The position numbers and the translations under genes are program-made. The notes below the pieces were generated by a model, which worked only from the letters and a program-made list of their open reading frames with translations, did not search any database and was not told the DNA's origin. DNA of 64,000 bases from Cristatella mucedo (taxonomy: Eukaryota; Bryozoa; Phylactolaemata; Cristatellidae): contig WPIO01000154.1 of assembly GCA_009760855.2 (NCBI GenBank), forward strand, positions 365,001-429,000, given 5' to 3'. Positions 48,270 through 59,821 of the stretch are shown here, in pieces. Within the stretch, counting starts at the first letter, position 1. Each line of letters starts with the position of its first letter.

Positions 48270-49125
48270 TCCTATGATTCTTCCACAACGACAGCTACTC
48301 TCCTGCTGCCGACTATGGCACATCATTTCCAGCCGCCCTGAGCTAATGTAATGTAATGCTATGTATCTCCACAAAGCCACAACGACTATGTAGGTGTTAC
48401 GAAGGAGAGTTTCGTATAGCACGCTCCCAGCCTAACTGGCTTTCGGTAGGCATTCGGTAGCCAGCAGACTTCATCTCACGCAACAAAGAAAAAGTGGGAA
48501 GCATAGCAGAGTCAGGACAGCAGTTGAGGTAGTGAGTAGCATGGAAGTAGCAGCTCAGGACCGCTGGAAAGGATGAGCCATAGTCGGCAGCAGAAGAGTA
48601 GTTGTCGTTGCGTAAGAATCGTGAAGGCGAGTTCCGCTGTCTAGGACCTGCAGAGCTAAAGCTTCTGTCGCCAACGATCTTTAAGCAGAAGAATGGGACA
48701 GCTAATTTATTGTCCATACAGGACCCGAGGAGGCTGAAACTAGTATAGCAGTTCAGCCAGGTATGGAGGTGCCAAGCCGTGGCAGAAATTGTGGGTCAGC
48801 GTAAGAACTTTGCTCTGTATCCGTTGATCAACCGGCAGCCATCCTAGCTCTTTTAGAAAAGGAGACATCTCAAACCTCTGGTCAAACCTCTAGGACTTGA
48901 ACTGCTACTTCCACGTTACTCACTACCTCAACTGCTCTTCTGACTCAGCTATGCTTTTGGCTTTCTCAATATTGTGTGAGATGAAGTATGTTGGCTACCG
49001 AATGCGTACCGAAAGCCGCTTAGGCTGTGAGTGCGCTAGATAGCAAAACTCTCCTGCGTAACAGCCACACAGTCTTTGTGGTTTTGTCGAGTTACAGATG
49101 GAGATGCATTACATTACATTACAAC
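48270..49125 (+). mobile_element. L2-B LINE 3' end split by another L2-B
   Basis: The plus copy reads 48270-48345 (GATTCTTCCACAACGACAGC to CCGCCCTGAGCT) and resumes at 48895 (GAACTGCTACTTCCACG) to the end GTTACAGATGGAGATGCATT. A minus L2-B copy fills the gap. Confidence 0.75.
48346..48893 (-). mobile_element. L2-B LINE, inserted in another L2-B
   Basis: Minus copy from ATGTAATGTAATG and GCTTTCGGTAGGCATTCGG to the coding C-terminal end (CGGCAGCCATCCTAGCTC). Its tail sequence lies at the expected left end. Confidence 0.78.
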
Positions 49126-49209
49126 TCTAAGGCACATCCCTCTCCCCCTCCGTAGGAGCACCAACACGTGGGCAAGCTGTCGTGCATTCATCACTAATTA
49201 AATAAATAC

Positions 49210-49372
49210 TAGCTGATTTAACAGCCTCTTTTGTATAGCCACAGAAGAGCCTTTACGGCTATCATCACCACTTTCAGCGGCGATAAAGGATCACCCACCG
49301 CAGGATTCGAACTCACGACCTCGGGACCGAAGTCGTGAAAAGCATCTGCCTTACCTAGTGTGCCATCACGGC
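49210..49372 (-). mobile_element. SINE-B
   Basis: CTAGCTGATTTAACAGCCTC to GTGTGCCATCACGGC; B box GGATTCGAACTC. AAATAAATA precedes it, the SINE's A/T tail read in reverse. Confidence 0.87.
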
Positions 49373-49525
49373 GTCGCTATTAAAAAAAAACATCCGGGCC
49401 AAGTAAAAGCAGCAGCAGCCGCGGCGCGAGCTCTCAGAGGGACTGAGCTTCGGCTGGAGGAGGTCGAGCAGCAGCTCAGGAGCCGAGATATTTATATTGT
49501 GCATCTGACACCGTACCATACTCAC

Positions 49526-49709
49526 CCAGACGGCTGGTCCTCTGGGTGAAGAGGACTGAACTTGACGACGTCACTGTGCGCAACAACTTCCTTGTCCACC
49601 GTCTTCGAAAGGTCGTAACTATGGCTAAAAGCAAGTGGCTTGGCAACCTAAAAATGGATGACGAATTACTTAGAGCTACCTCGGGTTGTCGGTCTGGGAA
49701 GAGCAATGA
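49526..49709 (-). CDS. Two candidate exons, possibly the same unrecognised minus-strand gene
   Basis: Exon 49709-49680 (30 nt, after CACATCTCAG, before GTAGCT) and exon 49618-49526 (93 nt, after TTTTAGCCATAG, before GTGAGTATGG) join in phase 2 across a 61-nt intron. They encode CSSQTDNPSYDLSKTVDKEV and VKFSPLHPEDQPSG. The second exon's donor is close to consensus. No family is recognised. The next exon toward 47.2 kb is not clear because SINE and LINE copies fill that interval. Confidence 0.33.
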
Positions 49710-49834
49710 CTGAGATGTGACATACAAATGCACTGACCATCGACTATAGGCAAGCCATTGCAAGCACGGGACACCAAACGACATAAGACGTGAGCAACTG
49801 ATGAAAGTTCACAAGCATACAGGTTCTCACAAAA

Positions 49835-50330
49835 CAGCGCATCGACGTCACTCCAGCCCCGTCAATCACTTTCAAGTTCCTCCATTCTCTTGCTCTGGAT
49901 AACCTATCTAAAACACTCCTTAGCTTTACCTTGCAGCATCCGATCCTCTGACTGTGATCGTTTCACTGTGCCTCTAACCAACCTCAAATTTGGGCAGAGT
50001 TTTGCACCAACTGTTGCAGCTAGGCAGAAGTGTCATGAACTTCGTAGCTGCCACATCGCATCACTTCTCACCGACCTGTAATGGCTCCCAATCAAGAAGC
50101 ATATCGACTTTGAGGTTCAGGCATTCACTTTTAGGTCCCCTCATTCTCATGCTCCAGCTACCTAGCCAAACAACTTCCCTATCAGGCTATGCAACATCAG
50201 CTCTTCTGACTCAAGTCGTTTAGCTGTTCCTCTAGTCAACTTTAAATCCTTCGGAGACGATGACTTCGGTTCATATGCTCCAAAAGCGCCCAAAATTTCA
50301 AACCTTGACTACATTTCAAAGGATGCTGGA
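49835..50330 (+). mobile_element. L2-A-like LINE, old fragment
   Basis: AGCGCATCGACGTCACTCC, CACTTTTAGGTCCCCTCATT and GTAGCTGCCACATCGC are diverged C-terminal L2-A pieces, partly repeated. No tail. Confidence 0.6.
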
Positions 50331-50341
50331 ACAACAACAAC

Positions 50342-50815
50342 AGCAATAACAATAATAATAATGATAAAACATTTGTATAGCACTCTCAGACAACTTAAAA
50401 GCTCTTTCTAGGCATTTTACATATGCTGTAAAGGAAGCGTGTCAATTGAACAGTGTCGGCATGCATAAGCGTACTAAGGACAACCCACCAAATGCTGTGA
50501 GGAACAGAAGTTTTGGCTTCTTTTTAAACGTGGTCAAGTCAGGGCATGTCGTGACGTCAGTCGGGAGCGAGTTCTAGGCTTAGGGAGCAAACAAAGTAAA
50601 GGCACGGTCCGCAAAGGATTTGAGGCTGACTAAAGGAGCAGTTAAGCGACAAGCAAATAGTGAGTTACAGAAGTCGAGACTGAATGTCACAAATGCTTTG
50701 ACCAACTTGGACGCTGCATGTAGCTGAAAGTAAGAAGACTTGACTGATAAAAAAAGGACGTGGTCGTCCAGTGAAAGGTCACTTTAGAACAAGACAACCG
50801 GATTTCAAGCAGATA
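50342..50815 (-). mobile_element. L2-A-like LINE, old copy
   Basis: (AAT)n, tail GCATTTTACATATGCTG, UTR GCATGCATAAGCGTAC and coding reversed to GTGGTCGTCCAGTGAAAGG. About 690 bp after it (50.82-51.50 kb) nothing is recognised. Confidence 0.75.
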
Positions 50816-51505
50816 CTTAAGAAGATATGCTGGCCGAGCCCATTTTGAAGAATAGGTTTTCCAATTTCTAGAAACATTTCTTATTTGCGTCGGATAAGTC
50901 TTGCTGTACATGCCCATCATGGTAGAGAATAGATCTCCCAGACATACGATGACGTGTATAGCAAACGTTATCCAACCGAAGTCAGTTTTTCTAAAATGTT
51001 GTGGTACAAGCAGAGCTGAACTTGTATACCAAATTTCAGTCTGGTACGTGCAGTATTAGCTGAGTTATAAAATGCACAAGGCGTCAAGCTACACTGAAAA
51101 TGTAGTGGTATACAAGTCACAAGAATGCACCTAAACAAGCTTCGTGCGAGCACCTGGATCTACCAAGGTTAAACAAGTTAAAATGCAAGTCGAATGGGAT
51201 GAAGAGATAGGCATTTTTTGTATTTGTAGATGTTTGCTTCCGGTTTACATACAAGGTTAGACATGGTGTGCATTTACCTTTTTTCTTGTTCAGGTACAAG
51301 TCGTCAGAACTTCCGATCCCATTTTTAACATGTGCGTCTTTTGAAAGGTACTCTAGACAAATATTCGATTATCAGACCATTTTTATCAGTATTTTTTGCA
51401 TTTCCCCCTTAAGCAGCAGAGAAGTGCTCTTAAAATCAGCACTAGAACGGCAAGCCACAATCTTTAGAAACTACAAATGCACGGCTTTGTGGCAACTAAC
51501 CAACT

Positions 51506-52045
51506 AGTTATGGATAAACCAAGTGTGATTGAGAAATTGGAAAGGCTAACGCTCAAAATCGGCTCTGCCAGCATATCTCCTGTTGAATCTGCACGAAATC
51601 TAGGTGTCATGTTCTAAAGTGACCTTTCGTTAGACGATCACATCAGCTTTATCTTCAAGCAAGTCTGCCTACTTTCAGCTAAATTAATCATAAATAAATA
51701 CTAGTTGATTTAACAGCCTTTTTTGTATAGCAACAGAAGAACCGTTACGGCCATCACCGCTTGCAGTGGCAATAAAGGATCGCCCACCGCAGGATTCGAA
51801 CCCACGACCTCGGGGCCGAGTACGTGAAAAGACACCGCCTTACCTAGTGAGCCACTACGGTTCCATAACATTGCTAAAATACGGGCTTGTTTAGATAGGG
51901 ATACCACATTTAAGTTGGTCAATGCATTTGTGGCATCCCGACTTGACTTCTGTTACTCACTGCTTGCTAACCTACCGGCGTGTGCAATCAGGTGCTTACA
52001 GATGGTGCAAAACTCTGCAGCTACGCATGTCTATCGTGAGTCTGT
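51506..52045 (+). mobile_element. L2-A LINE, older copy split by SINE-B
   Basis: AGTTATGGATAAACCAAGTG to TTTCAGCT, then the SINE, then CATAACATTGCTAAAATACG to GCATGTCTATCGTGAG, where the next L2-A insertion starts. Confidence 0.85.
51701..51862 (-). mobile_element. SINE-B inserted in L2-A
   Basis: CTAGTTGATTTAACAGCC to TAGTGAGCCACTACGG, B box GGATTCGAACCC reversed. The LINE sequence continues on both sides. Confidence 0.88.
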
Positions 52046-52046
52046 C

Positions 52047-53607
52047 GTGCCACAGAAGTGAAAGCCTAGATTGTGCTTGGCAATCACATCAGCAAGAGGC
52101 AGAGTATAAACCGTGAAAAGAACCGGACCTAGCACGGAGCCCTGAGGTACTCCATATTTCAGAGGTACTTCAGATGATCTTCAACGACCTACTTAGGAAT
52201 GCAGACATGGGTAGAGTGTCTCTTCTTGTTTTGCTCGATCTTTCGGCAGCTTTTGATACCATCGATCACAAAGTACTTCTAGAGCGCCTCTCATCTCGCC
52301 TGGGCATCACTGGCACTGCTCTGCAGTGGTTCAGGTCCTATCTCAGTGGGAGACTCCAGAGTGTTGACGTGAATGGACAAAGATCATCTGAAGTACCTCT
52401 AAAATATGGAGTACCTCAGGGCTCTGTGCTAGGTCCGGTCCTTTTCACCGTTTATACTCTCCCTCTCGCTGATGTGATTGCCAAGCACAATCTAGGCTTT
52501 CACTTCTATGCGGATGACACTCAGTTGTACCTTTGCTTTGATCCCTCCCAGCCTTCGAGCACCTCAAACTCTCTCAACTCACTTGGTGCATGCATTGATG
52601 ATATCCGATCATGGATGGCAGCAAATTTTCTAAAACTAAACGATGATAAAACTAACTTACTAGTTATGGGCAAACCTAGTGTTATTCAGAAATTGGAAAG
52701 GCTGACTTTCAAAATTGGCTCTGCCAGCATATCTCCAGTTGCATCAGCTCGAAATCTAGGTGTCATATTCCAAAGCGACCTCTCGTTAGACGACCACATC
52801 AGCTCCACAGTCAAATCAGCCTATTTTCAGCTTCATAACATTGCTAAAATTAGGGCTTGTTTAGATAAGGATACCACGTCCAAGTTGGTCCATGCATTCG
52901 TGACATCTCGTCTCGACTTCTGCAACTCACTGCTTACTGGCCTACCAGCATGTGCGATCAGGCGATTGCAGCTGGTGCAAAACTCTGCAGCTAGGCTTGT
53001 CTGTCGTGAGCGTCGCAGTTGCCACATTACTCCACTTCTCGCCGACCTGCACTGGTTACCAGTCAAGCAACGTATTGACTTCAAGGTTTTGTCGCTCACT
53101 TTTAGGTCTCTCCATCCTATGGCTCCAGCCTATCTTTCAGATATACTACCCCATCAGGCAAAGCATCGTACCACTCGCTTTTCGGAATCCAACAGTCTAG
53201 AAATACCTCGTACAAACCTTAAATCCTTTGGAGACCGTGCATTTAGCTCGTATGCTCCCACAGCCTGGAACTCCCTCCCGACCTGCATCAGAACATCCCC
53301 TGACCTGACCACATTTAAAAGAAACTTAAAAACATACCTATTTAGGACAGCATTTAGTGGGTCCTTGTGATTCGTCCTCGATGTGCTTATGCGTGCTGAC
53401 ACTGTTCATGCTGCCACTAACCACATTTGCATGCTGACCCAGTGCATGTAACCCCTAACCATGTTATTCATTTTGTTTGTTTTTCAAGCATGATTTTACT
53501 TACTATTCTATTGCGTATCACTTTGCAGCAAATGTAAAGCGCCTAGAAAGAGATTAAGTTCTCTGAGGGCGCTTTATCAAGTGCAATATTATTATTATTA
53601 TTATTAT
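52047..53607 (+). mobile_element. L2-A LINE, young, with inverted 5' segment
   Basis: 52174-53370 encodes 398 intact residues of RT and C-terminal domain (LLVLLDLSAAFDTIDHKVL, GVPQGSVLGPVLF, FYADDTQLY, FKRNLKTYLFRTAF), then UTR, hairpin and (ATT)n. The endonuclease and RT start are missing. 52047-52172 is the reverse complement of RT bases that also occur forward at about 52.38-52.50 kb. About 1% from the copy at 1-2040. Confidence 0.92.
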
Positions 53608-54625
53608 TTGTCCATTCACGTCAATACTCTGGAGTCTCCCACTGAGATAGGACCTGAACCATTGCAGAGCAGTGCCAGTGATGCCCAGGCGAGATGAGTG
53701 GCGCTCAAGAAGGACTTCGTGATCGATGGTATCAAAAGCTGCCGAAAGATCGAGCAAAACAAGCAGATAAACTCTACCCACGTCTACATTCCTAAGTAGG
53801 TCGCTGTACACCCGAAGCAATGCTGACTCTGTGGAGTGATGAGCTCTAAAACCAGACTGGAACTTACTAGCAAGGCATGCAGTTTCAATATATCCAAGTT
53901 GGTCAGTGCATTTATGACATCCCATCTTGACTTCTGTAACTCACTGCTCACTGGCCTACCGGCATGTGCAATCAGGTGCTTACAGATGGTGCAAATCTCT
54001 GCAGCTAGGCTTGTCTGTCATGTGCGTCACAGCTGCCACATCCCACCACTTCTTGCCGACCTGCACTGACTACCAGTCAAGCAACGCATTGACTACAAGG
54101 TTTTGTCTGTCAATTTCAGGTCCCTTTATTCTTTGGCTCCAACCTACCTATCAGATCTACTCCCACACCAGACCAGGACAGGCATCGTACCACCCACTTT
54201 TCGGAATCGAACCGCTCACCAATACCTCATGCAAAACTCAAATCCTTTGGAGACCGTGCATTTAATTCGTATGCTCCTAAAGCTTGGAACTCACTCCCGA
54301 CTTGCGTCACGACATCCCCTGTCTTGACCACATTTAAAAAGAACTTACTAACGTACCTCTTTAGAACAGCATTTAGTGAGTCCCCGTGATTCGTCCTTGA
54401 TGTGCTTATGCATGCTGACACTGCTGCATGCTGCCACCAACCACACTTGCATGCTGACCTGTGCATGTCACCCCTAACCATGTTATTTGTGGCATTTATC
54501 AAGCATGATATTTCCACTCACCATTCGATCATGTTTCCTTTGCAGCAAATGTAAAGCTCCTAGAAAGAGATCAGAGTTCTCCGAGGGCGCTTTAATAAGT
54601 GTATTATTATAATTATATTATTATA
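53608..54625 (+). mobile_element. L2-A LINE with classic 5' inversion
   Basis: 53608-53893 is reversed (matches bases 527-811 of the copy at the window start). 53894-54625 is forward from the TCCAAGTTGG point (base 1311) to the tail and an ATT/AT run. Bases 812-1310 are missing at the junction. It starts directly at the (ATT)n tail of the preceding L2-A. Confidence 0.88.
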
Positions 54626-54725
54626 GTAGACCGCACTCAGTTCGGCTAAGGAAGACGACCCGGCGGCAAAACTAGTTTCACCAGAAGATGCCGGCTCTTA
54701 AACGACAGAAGACATCCCTAAGACG

Positions 54726-54892
54726 GCCATAACGGCACACTACGTAAGGCGGTTGCTTTTCACGATCTCGGTGCCAAGGTTCGAATCCTTCGGTGGGCGA
54801 TGCTTTATCGTTGCTGCAAGCGGTGGCGATAGCCGTAAAGGCTCTTCTGTCGCTCTACAAAAATAGGCTATTTAATCAGCTAGTATTTTTTT
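54726..54892 (+). mobile_element. SINE-B
   Basis: GCCATAACGGCACACTACG, B box GGTTCGAATCC, body GCAAGCGGTGGCGATAGCC, tail TTTAATCAGCTAGTATTTTT. Confidence 0.87.
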
Positions 54893-54969
54893 AATAATAA
54901 AAAACCGGCGGCTACCACTACTGGTGCAGTCATAAGCAGACAGAGTGCCGGTGGCTTGACAGGCATGGC

Positions 54970-55560
54970 ATATTGAGAAGGATCGCCAAACCCAAATCTG
55001 CTCACCGAACAACACAGAAGAGATTGTCTCAGGGGCCAGAGAACACGTCCACTACACGGCAGACGACTTGCAGTCGTGTTTCAAAGGCTGACAAGTCCAA
55101 ATTCATTCTTTTCGTGAAGAGCAAACGAAAAGCATTCGTAAGTCGGCCCAAGGATGAGATGTCACCAGGAGTATCTCCAGCCAGCAATTAAATTTAGTGG
55201 CACAAGTTACGTGATTTGGGATTGCTACTACTCCCCCTACCCGGTGTCGGAATTCTGCACCGTATTAGTGAACTTATGGGCCAGCATGTGTATATCGATC
55301 TGGTAAAAAATGCTGGGATTCCTAGTTCTGGAGTTCTTCTGGGGAACATCGCCATTACATCTAGCCGCAGGCCAATGACCGGAACCACACAACAAAAGCT
55401 TGCAAAAGGTTTTTTTGCGGTAGCAGCTGTCAAGAGTCATGCGTTGGCCGAGCCAGTCACCCGAGCTAAATCCTACAGAGCATTTTCGGGATAGGTTGGG
55501 AGCACTGTCTAGAGGCCAACTCTTATGTCTACTTACGACTTGAGAAGAGCTCTTTAGCGG
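54970..55560 (+). pseudogene. Tc1-type transposase pseudogene
   Basis: Degraded DD34E transposase in several frames: AREHVHYTADDLQSCFK, ADKSKFILFVKSKRKAF (first Asp at 55090), SGTSYVIWDCYY (the GGGSxMVWGCFS box), PGVGILHRISELMGQHVYID, ANDRNHTTK (second Asp at 55377) and WPSQSPELNPTEHF (Glu at 55478). The second Asp and the Glu are 101 bp apart; 105 would give 34 residues between them. At least three frameshifts. No inverted ends identified. Confidence 0.8.
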
Positions 55561-55599
55561 GCTGTTACTGGCTTATGGGATAAGCTACTACTACCTGAG

Positions 55600-56100
55600 A
55601 GACTTGTAGCATGTAGTGCAAAACAACTGATGATGTATTCTTCGGTAGGCTCACTCGAAAGCCACCAACCTACACTAGAGTCGTCACCATGCCGTGAACT
55701 TTTAAGTAGTGTAGTAAGTAGCTTGATGAGGAGCTACGGCAGATTCGGCGAGAAATGATGCACTGTGACAATTGCAACATTCACGACAGATTCAACTCAC
55801 AGACTGATTCTACTGACCTCAGCTGCCGTTGAAATGTTTTTGTATCTCCATGCGATCTTCAAATCTTGGTCAGCGCCCACAGGTTTTATGGCTGCATCCA
55901 ATGGTGGCATCACAGCTGCCGAGTCACATAACTTTGATGCGAGTGCAGGCAGGTGCTAAAACAACGACAAGTGAAGCCACTGTAGCAGCATATGACTAAG
56001 CACAGCAATATACGTCCTCCAATCACAGACAATGCAGCTGAGACAGCAGCAGCATAAGCGCAACACAAAGTGCAGCAGCAATCAACCAATGACCAATCCC
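55600..56100. other. Unassigned
   Basis: No recognised gene or repeat; probably includes the rest of the Tc1 copy. Confidence 0.4.
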
Positions 56101-56104
56101 CAAA

Positions 56105-56455
56105 ACTCGCTTCCGGCTTTGGTCACTACATGCAATGACTTTGCATCATCAAAATCACAGCTATAGATGCATCTCTTCCACTCAGCTTTCTCTGGCCCTA
56201 GTGAACTTGTCTTTTTTGTTAATACATACTTTGCATGCACGTGCCCACCTGTTCATGATTCAGAGCAGGTTCCTGCTAGCCAGAGGTCCTACTAACCTCA
56301 GGTGACTCACAGTGCTTTCTTGAGTGCTTTAGCATGCTCGCCTAAGCAGGATAATGTGCATGTCATTAAAACTCGGCGATTGCTTCTCTTGCATCGACTT
56401 GGAAGGGCTCGGATAAAGATTTAGTTCTCTCTTAGGATGCTAGACAAACGACGAC
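56105..56455 (+). mobile_element. L2-C LINE 3' end
   Basis: AACTCGCTTCCGGCTTTGG, CTATAGATGCATCTCTTCC, TTTAGCATGCTCGCC and a diverged tail (AAAGATTTAGTTCTCTCTTA). Aligns along its length with 6.42-6.86 kb. Confidence 0.65.
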
Positions 56456-56459
56456 TATA

Positions 56460-57585
56460 ATTACAAGTACCCGGACGTTAGCCAACGTTCAGTTGAGGTC
56501 AGGTGAGCAGCCAAAAAGCCAGTGGCCAGTTATTCGAACATTCTTCCTTCACCAGCGTGCCCTCCACAAGGCGGTCTGCCAGCGGGGATCACCCGCACTG
56601 AATGGGAAGAACAGGACTGCAGATAGGACAGCACCTCGGCCTCGTGCACTTTTCCATATGCAATCGGGGTAAGGCAGCTCAATAAGCAGATTCACGCTGC
56701 AGATCTTCAGCAGGAATGTCGCACTGACCCACTGCACAGTGGCACCATATAGTGGGCCGCCACGCTCTCATGGTTGTCTGTTAAGAACGCCTCGAAGTCC
56801 GAGTGTGCAGTTCAATGATGGCTGACACAAACAAGCTTGTCTACTGAGCAGCATTTACCACGGTCCCACGCACGCCCGCCAGCCCGTATGAATAGCCTTC
56901 AGCTCCTCTGAAGAGCGAGTGCGCGATCCACGGTTGGCACCACGTCGGTGCCGTGACACGGCAGTGCAGCGAATTCTACTGACAGCAGCAGACAAGCACT
57001 GGACACACCAGCGCCGGCAGCAGCCACTAATTCCACGATTGGCTCCGGAAGAGCCACAGGCGAATCAATCGCACGGTGCTCCGTCCACACTCACACCATT
57101 TGCGGAATGCCAATGCTTGGCAAAGAGCCGGGCTCAGCCGTACCCCTAATCTCGCGGCCAGGCATACACTAAGGAATGATACCTACAGATGACTGAAAGC
57201 AGACCCAGGCGCACGGCCAATTGGCAAGCAGACATAGAGCATGCAAGCTGTCGGTCACGTGCCCCGCCTACCACGAGACTGAGCTGCTGAGCAGGCTAGT
57301 GCTCAAAGGTAAGCTCAAAGTCGTCCATCTCAGCGACGATTAAGGGATAATGCCGGGACATGGAACTCGACACAGTGCGACTGAAATTGACAACCATCGA
57401 CAGGGCTTGCTGCTGGGGTGCAATGACCACCAACGCGTGCTAACCTTATTGGCCAAACTCTTTTAGCCCCACCCCACTAACATGGACAAGACGGAGGTCT
57501 GCAGCACTGCTGCTTGCAGGAGAGGCCCCGGGCACTGGAACAACAGGCCAAAGCCGAGCTCGGCACCGAGCATTTTCACTTTCAG
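56460..57585. other. Unassigned, coding-like on both strands
   Basis: 56544-56663 (+) lies between TTCCTTCACCAG and GTAAGG and is open, but the minus frame (YGKVHEAEVLSYLQSC) is open too. 57.2-57.3 kb (+) ends CTCAAAG/GTAAGC. Strand and gene cannot be decided by eye. Confidence 0.25.
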
Positions 57586-57589
57586 GATT

Positions 57590-57880
57590 CCTGCGAAACG
57601 ACATCTCTCCTGCTGCTTATGTTGGCACACCCTATCTAAAATCTCCTAAGCCGCCCTGAGCTGCTACTTCCATGCTACTCACTTCATCGACTGCCCTCCT
57701 GACTCAGCTATGCTTCTCGCTTTCTCTTTGTTGCGTGAGGTGACCTCTGCTGGCTACCGAATGCTAACCGAAAGCTGCTTAGGCTTTGAGTGCCCTATAC
57801 AAAACTCCTCTGTAACACCCCCTTAGTTTTTGTGGCTTTGTGGAGTTACACACACACAGCTACATGACATTACATAACAT
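57590..57880 (+). mobile_element. L2-B LINE 3' end
   Basis: CTGCTACTTCCATGCTACTC, GGCTACCGAATGCTAACCG and GTGGAGTTACA, ending in ACATTACATAACATT. Confidence 0.8.
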
Positions 57881-59155
57881 TTCCACAGGCGACATCACAG
57901 AGGCATTCCGACACTATGCCCCCGTAGCCAAGCAATGAGGGGGGATCGTTTCCAAGAGCCACCCACCTCTTGCGAAACCACAAGGCATGAACAGACAGCT
58001 CCCATCGAGGCAGCATCCACCATCAGGGTAGCTTAGAACCCGATCGTTATTGCTTACTTACAGCCGGACAGACAGCATATAATCATCGTGACAGCCACAT
58101 TAAGCTGACAATGATAAAACTAGTGTTAACAGACGCAGACGGCAGCACGAGGAAAGATGCAGAGCTGCATACTGCACACGACAGGCAGCGACAAGCAGCC
58201 AGTGCACCGCCGTACCTCCAATACATGCTCGACAGTATGCTGGGCAGTTGGCACAAGAAAAAGGGCGTGGCCATTGGCTATGCCTTCAGCCAAAAAATAT
58301 TTCGTCAGCAAAGAACTGTACGTGGCAAATGCATCCTCCTCTACAACAACAGCAAGCAAAGGACCACATCGCTTACTAGTGCTGAGGCTGCGGTGCCGAG
58401 GCTACGATGTGCTTACGGTTGAACTCGTAGAGAACAAAACTGATTGCATAGCTTACCAATGATCAGAAGTGATCCAACGGCAACTCCTCCACCTACAGAT
58501 GAAAAAGCCCACTTTCAGTCCAGCGATCAGCGTATCGCATATTGACTGCTAACTAGCTACTAAGACTACGACGCGGCGAAATAAGTCCCGTGACCGTACC
58601 CGACCGAAGCATAGGCTAACCTAAACCGGTTGCTAAGGGCTCTCAGAATACCGGTGTACCCTGTGCGGTACACAATTAGCAGTGTCGCAATAACGTACGT
58701 AACCATTGTAAAAGGCGCCTCATTTTAAATAAAGAGTCATATTGACTGCAGTTCAAAGGTAAATCGACTAACTTTAATCCAGTACAGGCGCTTGCGAGAG
58801 ACCACGAAGCCGGTGACCGTGTATGGGGCTGGCCTTGGCCTTGAGCCCGAATCGTCGGGACCAGTGGTTGCGCATGCCGACGCCCTTGCATGCTTGCTAC
58901 TGTCCCACGAGCCGCGGTCTCAAGCTACCAGGTTAGCCTACCTTAATGCGATGCTTACAGTTCTCGTATCCGACCACCAAGATCAGGAAGCGTCCACTCA
59001 CGCTCGGCGTTGACTGCCCCGCCGCGGTGCCGTCTTGAGTAGATCATCGAACGCTGGAGAGCGGACGCTCACAGGTCAGTTTTGAACGAGATTCCTTTTT
59101 TTTCGGCGCCCAGTCCCTCGGTTGCAGACGGCCTTCAGTCGCTCGGCCTTTTACA
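57881..59155. other. Unassigned, with one exon-like segment
   Basis: 58788-58931 (+) lies between TTTAATCCAGTACAG and GTTAGC and reads TKPVTVYGAGLGLEPESSG and ALACLLLSHEPRSQATR. The opposite strand is also open, so it is not called as a gene. Confidence 0.25.
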
Positions 59156-59159
59156 GTTA

Positions 59160-59312
59160 CTGCACGGTCCTGCCTATAGCCACTGAGTGCTTTTATGTGC
59201 TGACATTGTGCATACGATCGCTAAAGAATTTATATGCGTCACTCCCACGACATGCTAAGTGCGTAGAGAGCAATTCGGTTATCTTAGGGCGCTATACACA
59301 TGTTTTATTATC
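59160..59312 (+). mobile_element. L2 LINE 3' end (L2-C-like)
   Basis: GTGCTTTTATGTGCTGACATTG, CATGCTAAGTGCGTAGAGAG and TTAGGGCGCTATACACATG with (ATT)n remnants. Confidence 0.55.
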
Positions 59313-59821
59313 ATATTATTACTGCAGGAAGCTGCTTGTTCGGAACTCATACAGGGACATTGAAAGTTGCAAAGTGACTCACCTACTAAATTATCCAGAG
59401 AAGGCACACCCGTAGGTGTAAGTAAAAGACTGGCCTGAAGCGATGCCTTCGTGCCTCTAATGTGGGTCGTCGTCGTCTTTCCCGCTTGTTTTCTTTGGAA
59501 GCTGGTAGCCGCACCGCGGCTGGGCGCAGCCATGTTGTGTGTTTACCTTTCTCCGCAACTAAAGAGCGCTCGGGGCTGTACCGTAGATGCGAGGGCGTAG
59601 CCAGTATTTCTGCCATTGAACCGCGACCTCAAGGAGCCGATCGGTCAGTCGTAGCGGGCAACATGCCCTTTCCGTTTGGACGGGAAATAGGAGCTAATTT
59701 AAGGGAAAATGGGAGCCTATACTTGAAATCATAGAATAAGTGTAGAATGTACTACATAATGACACTTACCAGAAATCTTTCCCTTCAGCAAGCGGCTACT
59801 TCGGGCTATTATAGCTTTGTT

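Noticed and set aside
56544-56663. Plus-strand exon between good splice sites
   Set aside because: The minus frame (YGKVHEAEVLSYLQSC) looks equally coding; strand not decidable.
58157-58462. RAP-domain-like ending (HRLLVLRLRCRGYDVL)
   Set aside because: Only a weak pattern; two frames are open here and no other FASTK-family motif was seen.
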